Source: CAVQRC01 sp963715045
GTDB lineage: Bacteria > Planctomycetota > Planctomycetia > Pirellulales > Lacipirellulaceae
Direction: 5' to 3'
DNA: 64,000 nucleotides
NCBI GenBank assembly: GCA_963715045.1
Contig: CAVQRC010000003.1
Coordinates: forward strand, 423,847-487,846
The notes under the pieces are model-generated. The model was not told where the DNA came from, did not search any database, and saw only the letters and a program-made list of their open reading frames with translations. A program made the position numbers and the translations under genes. Below are positions 29,886 to 39,792 of this stretch, one piece after another. The stretch's first letter is position 1, and every line of letters begins with the position of its first letter.

Positions 29886-30744
29886 TCAACGACCCCGCGG
29901 TGTGCCGGATCACTCACCGCGCCCCGATCCACCGATCGGACCCAAGCCCCGACTTGGTCGTCCTGTCGACGTGCCCGCGAGAATCCTGCCACTGCAGCCC
30001 GATGGATTGGTGCGCACGAAGCAATGGCAAGCCGGGCGGATCGTGGGCGCCGGAGGTGGACATCTGGAAGTCGAAGTTTGGTCCTGGGGCGCACCTGTGT
30101 GCGGTAGTTTCCTCGTGGCCGTGGAGTGCGGGTCGGTCCGCCGCCATGCGGGAATGCTCCTCGTCGATTTCGAACGGGAACCACCCAATCGCTTACGACT
30201 CACAGGGCGACCTGGAGGAGTCGTCGAGGAGATCCTCCAAGGTGATCCCGTGATGCCGCAGTTTTCAACGCAGACCCTCAAGTTCGACTACGAGTACCCG
30301 CTCGACCTGCTCGAACAGCTTGTCGAGCTTCAGGTTCTGGAGAAGTCTGTCGCCGATACGGTCCAGGTCTGTCCTCAATGCCGCGGCATTCCCACGTTTC
30401 GACCTGGGTGTTCGCATTGCAGCTCGGCGGATGTCGGCCAGGACGAGCTGCTCCAACACTTCGCCTGCGGTTACGTCGGCTTTGTGCACGAATTCGAGGA
30501 CCGGGACGAACTGCGGTGCCCCAACTGCCTGCGGGAGCGGCTCGTGCTGGGTACCGACCTCGAATACACGGCCGGCATCTACCGCTGCTACGACTGCAAC
30601 TATACCGACAGGGAACTGGCTCACATCGCCCATTGCTTGAATTGCAACATTCGCTTTCCCGGGCGACAGGCACTGCTCCAGGAACTCTTCTGTTTTCAGG
30701 CGGAGCCACTTGATCTGCTGGCTTTCAAACCGGTCGACAAGTGA
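29878..30744 (+). CDS. TackOD1-like zinc-ribbon protein with PilZ-like N-terminus
   Basis: 288 residues. The N-terminal third includes PARILPLQPDGLVRTKQWQ and GGHLEVEVWS, which looks like a small beta-barrel; similarity to PilZ is tentative. The C-terminal part is dense in Cys: VCPQCRGIP, GCSHCSS, HFACGYVG, LRCPNCLRERL, YRCYDCNYTD and HCLNCNIRFP, with LEYTAGIYRC between. This order and the HF-CGY motif fit TackOD1, a predicted metal-binding output domain of bacterial and archaeal signalling proteins. The gene overlaps the HlyD-like gene by eight bases. A cytosolic sensor or regulator controlling an export process is the natural inference; the ligand is unknown. Confidence 0.72.
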   Translation: MTDQRPRGVPDHSPRPDPPIGPKPRLGRPVDVPARILPLQPDGLVRTKQWQAGRIVGAGGGHLEVEVWSWGAPVCGSFLVAVECGSVRRHAGMLLVDFEREPPNRLRLTGRPGGVVEEILQGDPVMPQFSTQTLKFDYEYPLDLLEQLVELQVLEKSVADTVQVCPQCRGIPTFRPGCSHCSSADVGQDELLQHFACGYVGFVHEFEDRDELRCPNCLRERLVLGTDLEYTAGIYRCYDCNYTDRELAHIAHCLNCNIRFPGRQALLQELFCFQAEPLDLLAFKPVDK

Positions 30745-30812
30745 GCTGCTCTGAGGCTGCTCCCATCGCCGGATCTCTGATAAGCTGGACGCCTGACAGA
30801 AAGGGGATTGGG

Positions 30813-32130
30813 ATGCGACTCGGCGACCAGCGAATCAAACAGGGCATCGTCCATCGCCAGCGTTACGTACGAGATGCGTCGATCCGATACTTCTCGGAGT
30901 CGTTCAGCGAAGACCGGTCAGTGATGCCATTGGCGATCGAAGCGATCGATCGCTACGGGTATCCGGCCGCGTTCAGCGAGTTCGAAGTGCTCCAGACGGT
31001 TGCTCAGAGCGACCCTACGATCGAGTGGCTGGTCGGCGAATTCGAGCGGCTGGGTTCGACGGGCGAGCGGGTGAAGTACGAGTATCTGAACGTGCTCGCG
31101 GATGTGCTTGCCGAAGCGGACGTCGCGCTCTTGAAGCGTCATCGCCGTCGGCTGGCGGAGCTCACGACGCTTCCCCAGGACACGCAGGCCACCATTGCCG
31201 AACGCACCCGCCTGTTGGCCGAGAAGCCTGCGGTCTGCTGGAGTGAATTCGAAGCGGTCTGCCGGCAACTCTCCGAGCCCGAGCGGACGGACAAGCATCT
31301 CCTTGTCAGAGCCTACGAGTTGGTCGATGCGATCTCGCATCACCCGCAACGGTTTTCGCAGGATGTAGTTCGAATCCTCGCCGAGCCGATCGACCGCGCA
31401 GGAGGAACTGCGGAAGCCTGGCGACAGACGTGCCTGATTCGGGCTGCCGGACAAATGCGGCTGCCGGCGGCGATCGGCCATCTCATCCGCATCCTTCAGG
31501 AGCCCGCCGAAGCGTGGGTGCATGAAGATACGGGAATCGCGTTGACGCAGATCGGCGGCGAACCGGTTGTCAAGGCGTTGTGGAACGCCACGGCCACGGC
31601 GGGGAGACGACTTCGTCGCGATGGTCGCCTGGATTCTCGAGACGCTGCACTGCGATCTGGCAGTCGAAGCGGCGGAGCATTTCTTTTCCGCCGCGGAGGA
31701 GATCGCCACGCGGATCGACTTCGGGCATGCCCTGCTGGCGTTGTTTGCCATCGATGGAATCAGTCCCGTGCGACAGTTGCTCCGCGAACAGGCGGGGAAT
31801 CTGGAGCAGCAGCCAGCGCTGAACGATTTGCGGCAGGCGTTGATGGCCGTGTGCCGGCTTGTCGACGCGGAACTGCCCGAGCTCAAGAAGTGGGAAGCGG
31901 AGTACGAGGCCGATCAGCAGCAGCGGGAAGAGTGGCAAACGCCGGACTTTGAGGTGGTCGATACGTACTCGGCCGACCTGACCCAGCCGGCCGCTCCCCG
32001 TCCGACGTCGTCAATTGCCCCGTCCGCGATTCCATTTCCCCAGAAGCCGCGATTTCGCGGCGTGGGCCGGAACGATCTGTGCCCCTGCCGCAGCGGCAAG
32101 AAATACAAGCATTGCTGCATGCGCGGATGA
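30813..32130 (+). CDS. HEAT-repeat protein with C-terminal SEC-C zinc motif (one frameshift)
   Basis: About 439 residues from ATG 30813 (MRLGDQRIKQGIVHRQRYVR), preceded by a purine-rich AAAGGGG. The body is alpha-helical with HEAT-like pairs (EAWRQTCLIRAAGQMRLPAA, WVHEDTGIALTQIGGEPVV). After a frame change near 31600 it continues GDDFVAMVAWILET, then a Gln/Glu-rich helix, and ends with GRNDLCPCRSGKKYKHCC, a full SEC-C zinc-binding motif as in SecA C-termini. SEC-C in SecA binds SecB and ribosomes; in stand-alone proteins it may recruit similar partners. The protein has no signal peptide and is probably cytosolic. Function unknown. Confidence 0.8.
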
Positions 32131-32294
32131 TGCAGGCCGAGGCACGCGCCGTGCGGGACGGACGTCGAGCCGCTGGCGTGCTGGTCGACGCGACCGGGCC
32201 ACTCTAACATTCCCACGTTGGAACGCTCGCGGCACATATCGACAATCGTAGTTGTGACTTACACTTGAGCCAGGTTTGACCCCTGGAGTTTCGG

Positions 32295-33650
32295 ATGATC
32301 GATGAACGCCCTTTCAGGGCTGCAGCGGCGTGGACTATGGAGATGCGGACCATGGGGGTGTGGCTGGCCATGCTCTCATTGGGGGCCGTCGCACGCGCCC
32401 AGCCCAATAGCGGGCCAGCCCGGGTCGTGGCCGCCCGAGTCGAGCAGCAGCAGGTCACCGCGGCCCAGACGTTCGTGGGCTCGGTGATGCCCGTTCAGCG
32501 TGCCACGATTGGCAGCGCCGTCGCCGGCCGGGTCGTGGAATGTCCGTTTGAAGAGGGCGACCGTGTCGAGGCCGGTCAAAAGCTGGCCCAGTTACTGACC
32601 TCTACGATTTCACTCGAACTCGCCGCTGCAGAAGGCGAACTCGAGAATCGTCGGCAGCAACTCGCCGAATACAAGAACGGTTCGCGACCTGAGGAACTCG
32701 AACAAGCCCGCGCCCGCATGGCGGCGGCGGGGATCGAGTTCAAGTTCCGCGATGCGCGGCACGAACGGTTGAAGGTTCTTCGCGAGAGCGACGGGGTCAG
32801 CGAAGACGAGTACGCAGATGCGCAGGCCCTGGCCCAGACGGCCGAACAGCGACTGGCCGAGGCCAAGGCCGCGTACGATCTGGCAATCGCCGGGCCACGC
32901 AAAGAGGCAATCGCGCGGGCCGGGGCGCTCGTTCAGATTCAGGAGGCGATTGTCGAGCGTCTTCGTGATCAGATTTCCAAGCATACGATTGCATCCCGAT
33001 TCGCCGGCTATGTGGTCAAGCAGCACACCGAGGTCGGCCAGTGGCTTCAGCAGGGGGATCCCGTCGCCGAGGTCGTCGCGATCGATGAGGTTGATGTGGT
33101 CGTGCAAGTCGTCGAACAGAGTGCCCCCTACGTACAACCAGGGACGACCGCTCGCATCGAAGTGCCGGCGATCCCGGATCGGATTCTGGAAGGCACGGTC
33201 CTGACCACCGTACCGCAAGCCGATGTGCTGGCCCGAACGTTCCCCGTCAAGGTACGCGTCAAGAACGAGCTGACCACCTCTGGGCCGCTGTTGATGCCGG
33301 GCATGTACGCCCGCGTCGTTCTGCCCGTTGGCAGTCCGCAATTGGCCACGCTTGTACCCAAAGATGCCATCGTGCTCGGCCAGCAGTCGCCGTCGGTATT
33401 CTCGATTAACGGAGGAAGTAAAGTGGGCGACGAAGGAGTCGCGACACCCGTGCCCGTATCGCTGGGCGTCTCCCAGGGTTCGCTGATCCAGGTCTTCGGA
33501 TCGATCGCGCCAGGACAACTGGTCGTCGTCGAAGGAAACGAACGATTGCGGCCTGGTCAGGCGGTCTCGATCGTCCGCATTGCCGCTCCGCAAGAAGATG
33601 CGACCAAGCCACCGCCACAGACCGACCTGTCCGATAACTCATCCCGGTAG
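32295..33650 (+). CDS. RND efflux periplasmic adaptor subunit
   Basis: 451 residues, intact. ATG 32295 has GGAG 7-10 bases upstream; ATG 32337 (MEMRTMGVWLAMLSLGAVARA) is an alternative and gives a cleaner signal peptide. Lipoyl half-motif ATIGSAVAGRVVECPFEEGD, long coiled-coil hairpin (ELENRRQQLAEYKNGSRPEE through AEQRLAEAKAAYDLA), second half-motif TIASRFAGYVVKQHTEVGQW, then beta-barrel and membrane-proximal domains ending at LVVVEGNERLRPGQAV. It links the inner-membrane RND pump encoded 94 bases downstream to an outer-membrane channel, which is not encoded here. The KNGSRPEE helix motif is common in adaptors that pair with AcrB-type pumps. Confidence 0.88.
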   Translation: MIDERPFRAAAAWTMEMRTMGVWLAMLSLGAVARAQPNSGPARVVAARVEQQQVTAAQTFVGSVMPVQRATIGSAVAGRVVECPFEEGDRVEAGQKLAQLLTSTISLELAAAEGELENRRQQLAEYKNGSRPEELEQARARMAAAGIEFKFRDARHERLKVLRESDGVSEDEYADAQALAQTAEQRLAEAKAAYDLAIAGPRKEAIARAGALVQIQEAIVERLRDQISKHTIASRFAGYVVKQHTEVGQWLQQGDPVAEVVAIDEVDVVVQVVEQSAPYVQPGTTARIEVPAIPDRILEGTVLTTVPQADVLARTFPVKVRVKNELTTSGPLLMPGMYARVVLPVGSPQLATLVPKDAIVLGQQSPSVFSINGGSKVGDEGVATPVPVSLGVSQGSLIQVFGSIAPGQLVVVEGNERLRPGQAVSIVRIAAPQEDATKPPPQTDLSDNSSR

Positions 33651-33743
33651 TTTGTAATTTCACTCGATGCGCACATCAGGTTGCGAGCATCTCATACCCA
33701 AAGACTCCAATCCCGTCAGACGAGCCTCGCTGCCCGTATCCCG

Positions 33744-36700
33744 ATGTCACTGGTTGAAGCCTTCGTTCGCAATCCGGTCAAAGTCGCCGTGGGGGTCCTG
33801 CTGGTCACCCTGTTCGGGCTGATCGCATTGATGCGGATGCCGATGCAATTGACTCCCGAGGTCGAGACGCCAACGATCACGATCACGACCCGGTGGCCAG
33901 GCGCGAGCCCTCAGGAAGTTGAACAGGAGATCATCGTCGAGCAGGAGGAACAGCTCAAAGGGGTGGAAGGGGCGCGGAAGCTGTCGTCCGAGAGCGCCGA
34001 CTCGCTGGGTACGATCACGATCGAATTCAACGTCGGGACCGACATGAGCGAGGCCCTGCTGAAGGTCAACAGCCGTCTGCAGCAGGTTCCCGAATATCCC
34101 GAAGACGCGGATCAACCGGTGATCACGACGGCCAATACGTCGAGTCGGCCGATCGCGTGGTTTATTCTCAGCGCGCTGCCGCCGGAGGACGGCCAGATCG
34201 CAGCGTTCGAGGCCGCCCATCCTGAGCTCCGCGAGTCGCTCGAGCGGGTCCGCGCGGCCGACAACGTGGGCCTGAAGATGCTCCGCCTCCGCAATCTGGC
34301 CGAGCAGCATCCGTCAGTTCGCGAATTGCTGCCTCCCGAGGACCTCGACGTCACCCAGTACCGGAGGTTTGCCGAGGACGAGATCGAGTCGCGTTTCGAG
34401 CGGGTCAGCGGTGTTTCGCAATCAAATGTCATTGGTGGTCTCGAAGAAGAGCTGCAGGTCATCGTCGATCCCGAGCAATTGGCCGCCCGGCAGTTAACCC
34501 TGGCCGAGGTTCGCAATGTGCTGCAACGCCAGAATACGGATACTTCGGCGGGGGACTTCTGGGCAGAAAAGCGGCGCTGGGTCGTGAGAGTGCTGGGTGA
34601 GTTTCACACTCCCGAGCAGGTCGAGAACCAGTTGCTGGCGGTCAATGGCGACTCGCCGGTCTTCGTTCGCGACGTGGCCGAAGTGCGACTGGGCTTCAAG
34701 AAGCCGGACGGACTGGTGCGTCGCTTTGGCGAGTCGAGCATTGCGATCAATTGCGTCCGTGATACGGGGGCGAATGTGCTCGAGGTGATGGACGGATTGC
34801 GCGAAGTCAACCAGATGCTCAATCGCGACATCCTCAAGCCTCGCGGACTGATGCTGACCCAGGTCTCCGATGAGACCGACTACATCAATTCGTCAGTCGA
34901 CCTCGTCCAGCAGAACATCTTTATCGGCGGAGCGCTGACGATGGTCGTGCTGATGGCCTTTCTCCACATGGGGCGGCGGACGTTGATCGTCGCGCCGTTG
35001 ATCGTGGCTTCGGCAGTGGCCGCGGCGTACGTCTCGCCCTGGCTATTCGTCGTCTGTCTGGCACTCGTCGTAGGGTCCGGTTTCTGGTTTGCGCGCGGCG
35101 CGCTCGTCGTCGGTCTCGCGATCCCGATCAGCATTGTCGGTACGTTCCTGATTCTGGGGGCGCTCGGCCGATCGTTGAATGTGATCAGTCTGGCCGGGTT
35201 GGCCTTTGCCGTCGGCATGCTCGTCGACAATGCGGTCGTCGTGCTCGAAAACATCTATCGCCGGTTTTCTCTCGGCGAATCGCCGCTCACGGCCGCCGTG
35301 CGCGGGACCCAGGAAGTCTGGGGAGCGGTGGTGTCGTCCACGCTGACGACGATTGCCGTGTTCCTGCCGGTCGTATTTGTTGAAGAAGTGGCCGGGCAGT
35401 TGTTCCGCGATATTGCCCTGGCGATCAGCGCCGCGGTGGCGCTTTCGTTGTGCGTGTCGGTGACAGTGATCCCCACGGCTTCGGCGCGGCTGTTCAAACG
35501 CTCGGACCGAGGCGAAATCGACGGCAAATCTTCACGCGGCTCGATCTCGGCGGCGGGAGGGGTGCCTGGCGAACGAGCGACGATCCGGGCGGCTGCGAGC
35601 GGCGAGGAACGACGGAGATTTCCCCTCGCGCCGCTGATCGTGGGAGTCAACGCCTGGATTCTCAAGTCAACGATTCGCAAGCTGGCAACCGTGGCCACGC
35701 TGGTCGGCGTGGCGGTCGGCGTGAGCTGGTTGCTGTGGCCGAAAGTCGAATACCTGCCGACCGGCAATCGGAACCTCGTATTTGGCATCGTGATTCCGCC
35801 CCCGGGATACAATCTGGATCAGTTGATGTCGCTCGGGGAGCAGATCGAGACCGATCTCAAGCCCTACTGGGACGTCGATCGAACGACCGCGTTCGACGAA
35901 CTCGACGCTCCGGCGATCCGCGACTTTTTCTTTGTGGTCCGCGGGCGATCGGTGTTTCTCGGGGTGCGGGCGGTCGATCCGACGCGGACCGGCGAGCTCG
36001 TCCCGCTCGTGGCGCGAGTGGCCGGCCAGTTGCCGGGAGCGTTTGCGGTCGCCAAGCAAGCGAGCTTGTTCGAGAGCGGGTTGACCTCGGGTCGAACGAT
36101 CGACGTCGAGATCACGGGCCCGGAGATCGAGCGACTCGTCGCGCTGGGGCAGAAGTTCTTCACACCCCGCGCCTTTGGTGGCTTCGAGATCATGGGCTTT
36201 TACGAAGGGATCCAGGCCCGACCCGTGCCGAGTCTCGACCTTTCCAGTCCCGAAGTTCATGTCGCGCCGAAACTGCTGCAGGCGGCGCAGATGCAGATGA
36301 GTGCGGCCGAACTCGGGTTTACGGTCAATGCCCTCGTAGACGGGGCGTACGTCAGTGACTACTACCTGGGAGGAAAGAAGATCGACCTGACGCTGATCGG
36401 CGAGCGAAAATACACCGATCAGACGCATATGATCGGTGCGGTCCCCGTGGCGACACCGTTGGGACAGCTGGTACCCCTCAATGCGCTCGCCGACGTGGAG
36501 ATTTCCAGCGGTCCCGAGCAGGTCAATCATCGCGAACGGATGCGGGCGATCACGATCGAAGTCTCCCCACCGCCCGATGTGCCCCTCGCAGACGCGATGC
36601 GGCGAGTCGAGCAGGAGATTGTCGTGCCGCTGCGAGAGAGCGGCGAGCTGAAAGGGGGGTATCGCGTCACGCTGTCCGGGACGGCCGACAAACTGAGCGA

Positions 36701-37292
36701 AACCTGGCAGGCGTTGCGTTCGAACGTGCTGCTGGCACTGCTGATCACGTACCTCCTGATGGCCGCGTTGTTTGAATCCTGGCTCTATCCGCTGGTGATT
36801 ATCTTCAGCGTTCCGCTGGGTGCGGCCGGCGGAGTTCTGGGTCTGGCGATCCTCAACCTGTTCGTGTTGCAGCCGCTCGACGTGCTCACCATGCTCGGCT
36901 TCGTCGTGCTCATCGGAACGGTCGTCAACAATCCGATCTTGATCGTGCATCAGTCGCTCAATCATCTTCGCGAGCAGGACATGTCGGCCGAGCAGGCCAT
37001 TCTGGAGAGTATCGAGACGCGTATTCGACCGATCCTCATGACCACCACGACCACCGTCCTGGGACTGACGCCGCTGGTACTGTTTCCGGGAGCGGGGAGC
37101 GAATTGTATCGAGGTATCGGCAGCGTCGTCCTCGGCGGGCTGGTTGTCTCGACGGTCTTCACTCTGGTCCTCGTGCCGGTCCTGTTCAGTCTGTTGTTGA
37201 GCGGCCGACGGAAGATCGGCCTGGAGGAGACGGCGACCGAACCGCTTGAAGTCGCCGAACCGCTGGAAGAACTCGTGGCGTCGTCGGCGTGA
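33744..37292 (+). CDS. RND efflux inner-membrane pump (AcrB/MdtC-like) with insertions
   Basis: About 1182 residues against 1030-1050 usually. Start at ATG 33744 (MSLVEAFVRNPVKVAVGVLL). Porter motif PEVETPTITITTRWPGASP. TM4 signature GLAFAVGMLVDNAVVVLEN, and FVVLIGTVVNNPILIVHQ in TM10. Two additions stand out: about 55 residues in the first porter region (near 34180-34340, rich in Glu and Leu), and an extra hydrophobic pair (about 34970-35105, AVAAAYVSPWLFVVCLALVV) between TM2 and TM3. It acts with the adaptor just upstream to extrude a small lipophilic compound. Its end overlaps a possible GTG of the next gene by four bases. Confidence 0.88.
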   Translation: MSLVEAFVRNPVKVAVGVLLVTLFGLIALMRMPMQLTPEVETPTITITTRWPGASPQEVEQEIIVEQEEQLKGVEGARKLSSESADSLGTITIEFNVGTDMSEALLKVNSRLQQVPEYPEDADQPVITTANTSSRPIAWFILSALPPEDGQIAAFEAAHPELRESLERVRAADNVGLKMLRLRNLAEQHPSVRELLPPEDLDVTQYRRFAEDEIESRFERVSGVSQSNVIGGLEEELQVIVDPEQLAARQLTLAEVRNVLQRQNTDTSAGDFWAEKRRWVVRVLGEFHTPEQVENQLLAVNGDSPVFVRDVAEVRLGFKKPDGLVRRFGESSIAINCVRDTGANVLEVMDGLREVNQMLNRDILKPRGLMLTQVSDETDYINSSVDLVQQNIFIGGALTMVVLMAFLHMGRRTLIVAPLIVASAVAAAYVSPWLFVVCLALVVGSGFWFARGALVVGLAIPISIVGTFLILGALGRSLNVISLAGLAFAVGMLVDNAVVVLENIYRRFSLGESPLTAAVRGTQEVWGAVVSSTLTTIAVFLPVVFVEEVAGQLFRDIALAISAAVALSLCVSVTVIPTASARLFKRSDRGEIDGKSSRGSISAAGGVPGERATIRAAASGEERRRFPLAPLIVGVNAWILKSTIRKLATVATLVGVAVGVSWLLWPKVEYLPTGNRNLVFGIVIPPPGYNLDQLMSLGEQIETDLKPYWDVDRTTAFDELDAPAIRDFFFVVRGRSVFLGVRAVDPTRTGELVPLVARVAGQLPGAFAVAKQASLFESGLTSGRTIDVEITGPEIERLVALGQKFFTPRAFGGFEIMGFYEGIQARPVPSLDLSSPEVHVAPKLLQAAQMQMSAAELGFTVNALVDGAYVSDYYLGGKKIDLTLIGERKYTDQTHMIGAVPVATPLGQLVPLNALADVEISSGPEQVNHRERMRAITIEVSPPPDVPLADAMRRVEQEIVVPLRESGELKGGYRVTLSGTADKLSETWQALRSNVLLALLITYLLMAALFESWLYPLVIIFSVPLGAAGGVLGLAILNLFVLQPLDVLTMLGFVVLIGTVVNNPILIVHQSLNHLREQDMSAEQAILESIETRIRPILMTTTTTVLGLTPLVLFPGAGSELYRGIGSVVLGGLVVSTVFTLVLVPVLFSLLLSGRRKIGLEETATEPLEVAEPLEELVASSA

Positions 37293-37465
37293 CGGACTGT
37301 CGGCGCGTGGGTTGGCAGGTGATGCGGCAGCGGCGCATACGCGAATTCGATGGGATGGTACACAGCGATGTGGGCCTGCGACTCGTGGCGATTCAATCTA
37401 GAAGCCGTTGCAAGACGTGTTTTTACCACCCTGTTTCCCGGCCGAGGGAGGCGTGGAACCGGGTT

Positions 37466-39730
37466 TTGAAAAACGCTCTCGTGACGCTCGTGGCGGTCCT
37501 GCCGCTGATGGGATGCGGCGGCGAGGGGGCCGGGCCCTCGAGCCGAATCGCCTCCTCGCATCTGAACCAGCCGTCGCGTTCCCGTGCCGTCAAGGGCGAA
37601 GCCGCGGTGCGGGCGGCGCTGGATGCACGGATCTGGGCCACTGAGCTTCAGGCCCAGGAGCACGAGGAATGCTTCGTGAAGCTGTGGGATGCGTTGCGGG
37701 CGTCGAACACGCCGTGGCGCGTCCTCAGCCAATTCGAGTGTGACGAGATTCGCCTGCCATCCGTTCGCAGGCTGGAGCGGGTCGATTACGGCGTTGATGT
37801 GATGGCGGCCGGGAAGCCTCACCAGACGCTCTCTTCCGCCGACTGGCAGCAGCGAATCGCCGACTGGCATCAAGCCGGATTTCGCCTGGTAGAGAGCGAA
37901 TGGCACCACGAACGATTCCAATCGGGAGAATCTGGGGAGACCACATCGACCGTGCGGGTCGTACTGCATGTCGAGAATCCCGCACGCGAAGAGCGGTGGA
38001 TCGTACGCGGTGATCTCCTCGTGACATTCAAGCCGGCCGCGTCGGGAGCTTCGCCGCAAGTCGGCCACGTCGATGCTACGTCGCTGCAGGCATTCCGTCG
38101 CCGGGGCCCGGTACCGTTTCGTCTCGCGGCGACGCTGCCGCTGCCCGATAGTGCCGGACGTGAACTGCTGGCCCTCTACGATCTCGACCACGACGGCGAC
38201 GCCGAGATCGTCTTTGGCCGTCATCGATACCGCAACGAAGGCGGGGGAAAGTTCGTCGCCGAGCGACTGCGGGCGACCTCCGACGAAATTGTCACCGCCG
38301 GTGTACTCGGCGATTTCGATCTCGACGGTCATGTCGATCTGTTCTGCGCCGAACCGGGCAGCCTGCCAGCGGTGTTTCTTGCTGACGCGACGGGACGGTT
38401 CTCGCAAGAGCCCCTGATTATCGACGCCGCGGGGGCAATTCAGTTGGCGATCGCGCCCACAGCCGGTGACGTCGACGGTGACGGCGATCTCGACGTGTGG
38501 TTGAGCCAGTACAAGCCGCCCTACCGCGGCGGCCAGATGCCAACGCCCTATTTCGACGCCAATGACGGCTATCCGTCCACGCTCCTGATCAATGAAGGGC
38601 AGGGAACGTTTCGCGACAACACTTTGGCGGCGGGGCTGGCTGCCAAACGCCATCGACGGACCTACAGCAGCTCGCTGGTCGATCTGGATCAAGACCGCGA
38701 CCTCGATCTGCTCGTGGTCAGCGACTTCGCGGGAGTCGATGTCTACGAGAATGATGGCCGGGGCGTATTTCGCGACGTCACACCGCGATGGATCGACGAA
38801 CCCCACAACTTCGGCATGTCGCATGTGCTTGACGACTTTGACGCGGACGGGCGGACCGACATCTTCGTAGCCGGGATGGGCTCGACGACTGCTCGACGGC
38901 TCGATCGGATGGGAATCGGCCGGGAAGACTTCGCCGAGCACAACCGGATGCGGGGCGTCATGGGCTATGGAAACCGGATGTATCTGGCCACGGGCGATGG
39001 TTACGCTCAGCCCGACTTCCGCGATTCGGTTGCCCGCACTGGCTGGTCGTGGGGTTCTGCCTCGGCCGACTTCGATAACGATGCCGATGTCGATCTGTTC
39101 GTCGCGAACGGACACATCAGCGGCCGGTCGGCACGGGATTACTGCAGCGTCTTCTGGCGGCACGATATTTACACCGGCTCGTCGATTCCCGATCCAGAGT
39201 TGGGTACCTTCTTCAGGCAACTCCAGGACGACTTTCAGCAGACGGGCTCTTGGAATGGTTTCGAACACAATTGCCTGCTCGTGAACCGGGGCCCGGGCGG
39301 ATTCATCAACCTCGCGTTTCTACTCGGCGCGGCCGCCGAGTTCGACTCGAGAAATGCCGTGGCGACCGATATCGACTCGGATGGCAACGTCGACTTAATG
39401 GTGGTCGAGAATTCGCCCGCCCGAGGGTCCGTCCTGCACGTGATCCGCAATCATGCGGCGAATGCAAACCGCTGGATCGGCGTGCGGATCGTCGATCTTC
39501 CGGGACGATCGAATCTCGGCGGGCAGGTGACGCTCTTGACGGACGACGGCCGTCGCCGCACGCGGCCGATTGTCAGCGGCGACTCGTTCTCTTCGCAACA
39601 CCCGGCGGCGGTGCACTTTGGCCTTGGCCCGGCGCGCAAGCCGCTGGCGTTGGAAGTCGAGTGGGTCGACGGAACGCGGGCGGTCCTCGAGACACCCGCG
39701 ATGAATCAATATCACCTCGTGCGAGATTAG
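37466..39730 (+). CDS. FG-GAP repeat / UnbV-domain lipoprotein
   Basis: About 754 residues from TTG 37466 (MKNALVTLVAVLPLMGCGG), which gives a standard lipobox LMGC; an in-frame GTG at 37289 overlapping the pump stop would add an unlikely 59-residue leader. After a helical segment of about 200 residues come seven or more FG-GAP/integrin-type blades with Ca-binding Asp loops (DLDHDGDAEIVFG, DFDLDGHVDLFCA, DVDGDGDLDVWLS, DLDQDRDLDLLVV, DFDADGRTDIFVA, DFDNDADVDLFVA, DIDSDGNVDLMVV). The C-terminus is an UnbV (ASPIC) domain, with LGPARKPLALEVEWVDGTRA. These lipoproteins are abundant in planctomycetes and may bind glycans or proteins at the cell surface. Whether it is functionally tied to the RND pump is unknown. 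Confidence 0.87.
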   Translation: MKNALVTLVAVLPLMGCGGEGAGPSSRIASSHLNQPSRSRAVKGEAAVRAALDARIWATELQAQEHEECFVKLWDALRASNTPWRVLSQFECDEIRLPSVRRLERVDYGVDVMAAGKPHQTLSSADWQQRIADWHQAGFRLVESEWHHERFQSGESGETTSTVRVVLHVENPAREERWIVRGDLLVTFKPAASGASPQVGHVDATSLQAFRRRGPVPFRLAATLPLPDSAGRELLALYDLDHDGDAEIVFGRHRYRNEGGGKFVAERLRATSDEIVTAGVLGDFDLDGHVDLFCAEPGSLPAVFLADATGRFSQEPLIIDAAGAIQLAIAPTAGDVDGDGDLDVWLSQYKPPYRGGQMPTPYFDANDGYPSTLLINEGQGTFRDNTLAAGLAAKRHRRTYSSSLVDLDQDRDLDLLVVSDFAGVDVYENDGRGVFRDVTPRWIDEPHNFGMSHVLDDFDADGRTDIFVAGMGSTTARRLDRMGIGREDFAEHNRMRGVMGYGNRMYLATGDGYAQPDFRDSVARTGWSWGSASADFDNDADVDLFVANGHISGRSARDYCSVFWRHDIYTGSSIPDPELGTFFRQLQDDFQQTGSWNGFEHNCLLVNRGPGGFINLAFLLGAAAEFDSRNAVATDIDSDGNVDLMVVENSPARGSVLHVIRNHAANANRWIGVRIVDLPGRSNLGGQVTLLTDDGRRRTRPIVSGDSFSSQHPAAVHFGLGPARKPLALEVEWVDGTRAVLETPAMNQYHLVRD

Positions 39731-39733
39731 TGG

Positions 39734-39754
39734 GTCACTCTCGCCGAGAGTGAC
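39734..39754. terminator. Hairpin GTCACTCTC-GCC-GAGAGTGAC between convergent genes
   Basis: A perfect 9-bp stem with a three-base loop lies four bases after the FG-GAP gene stop and 39 bases from the end of the convergent lipoprotein gene. There is no T-tract on either strand, so it may act as a bidirectional or Rho-assisted transcript end, or be a dispersed palindrome. Confidence 0.55.
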
Positions 39755-39792
39755 TGGCCGCTCGGACAGCCGTGGCGGTGATTAGGCAAATG

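Noticed and set aside
36962..39268. 768-codon minus-strand frame opposite the FG-GAP lipoprotein gene
   Set aside because: Antisense to a protein with seven clear FG-GAP blades; composition is of shadow type and there is no ribosome-binding site.
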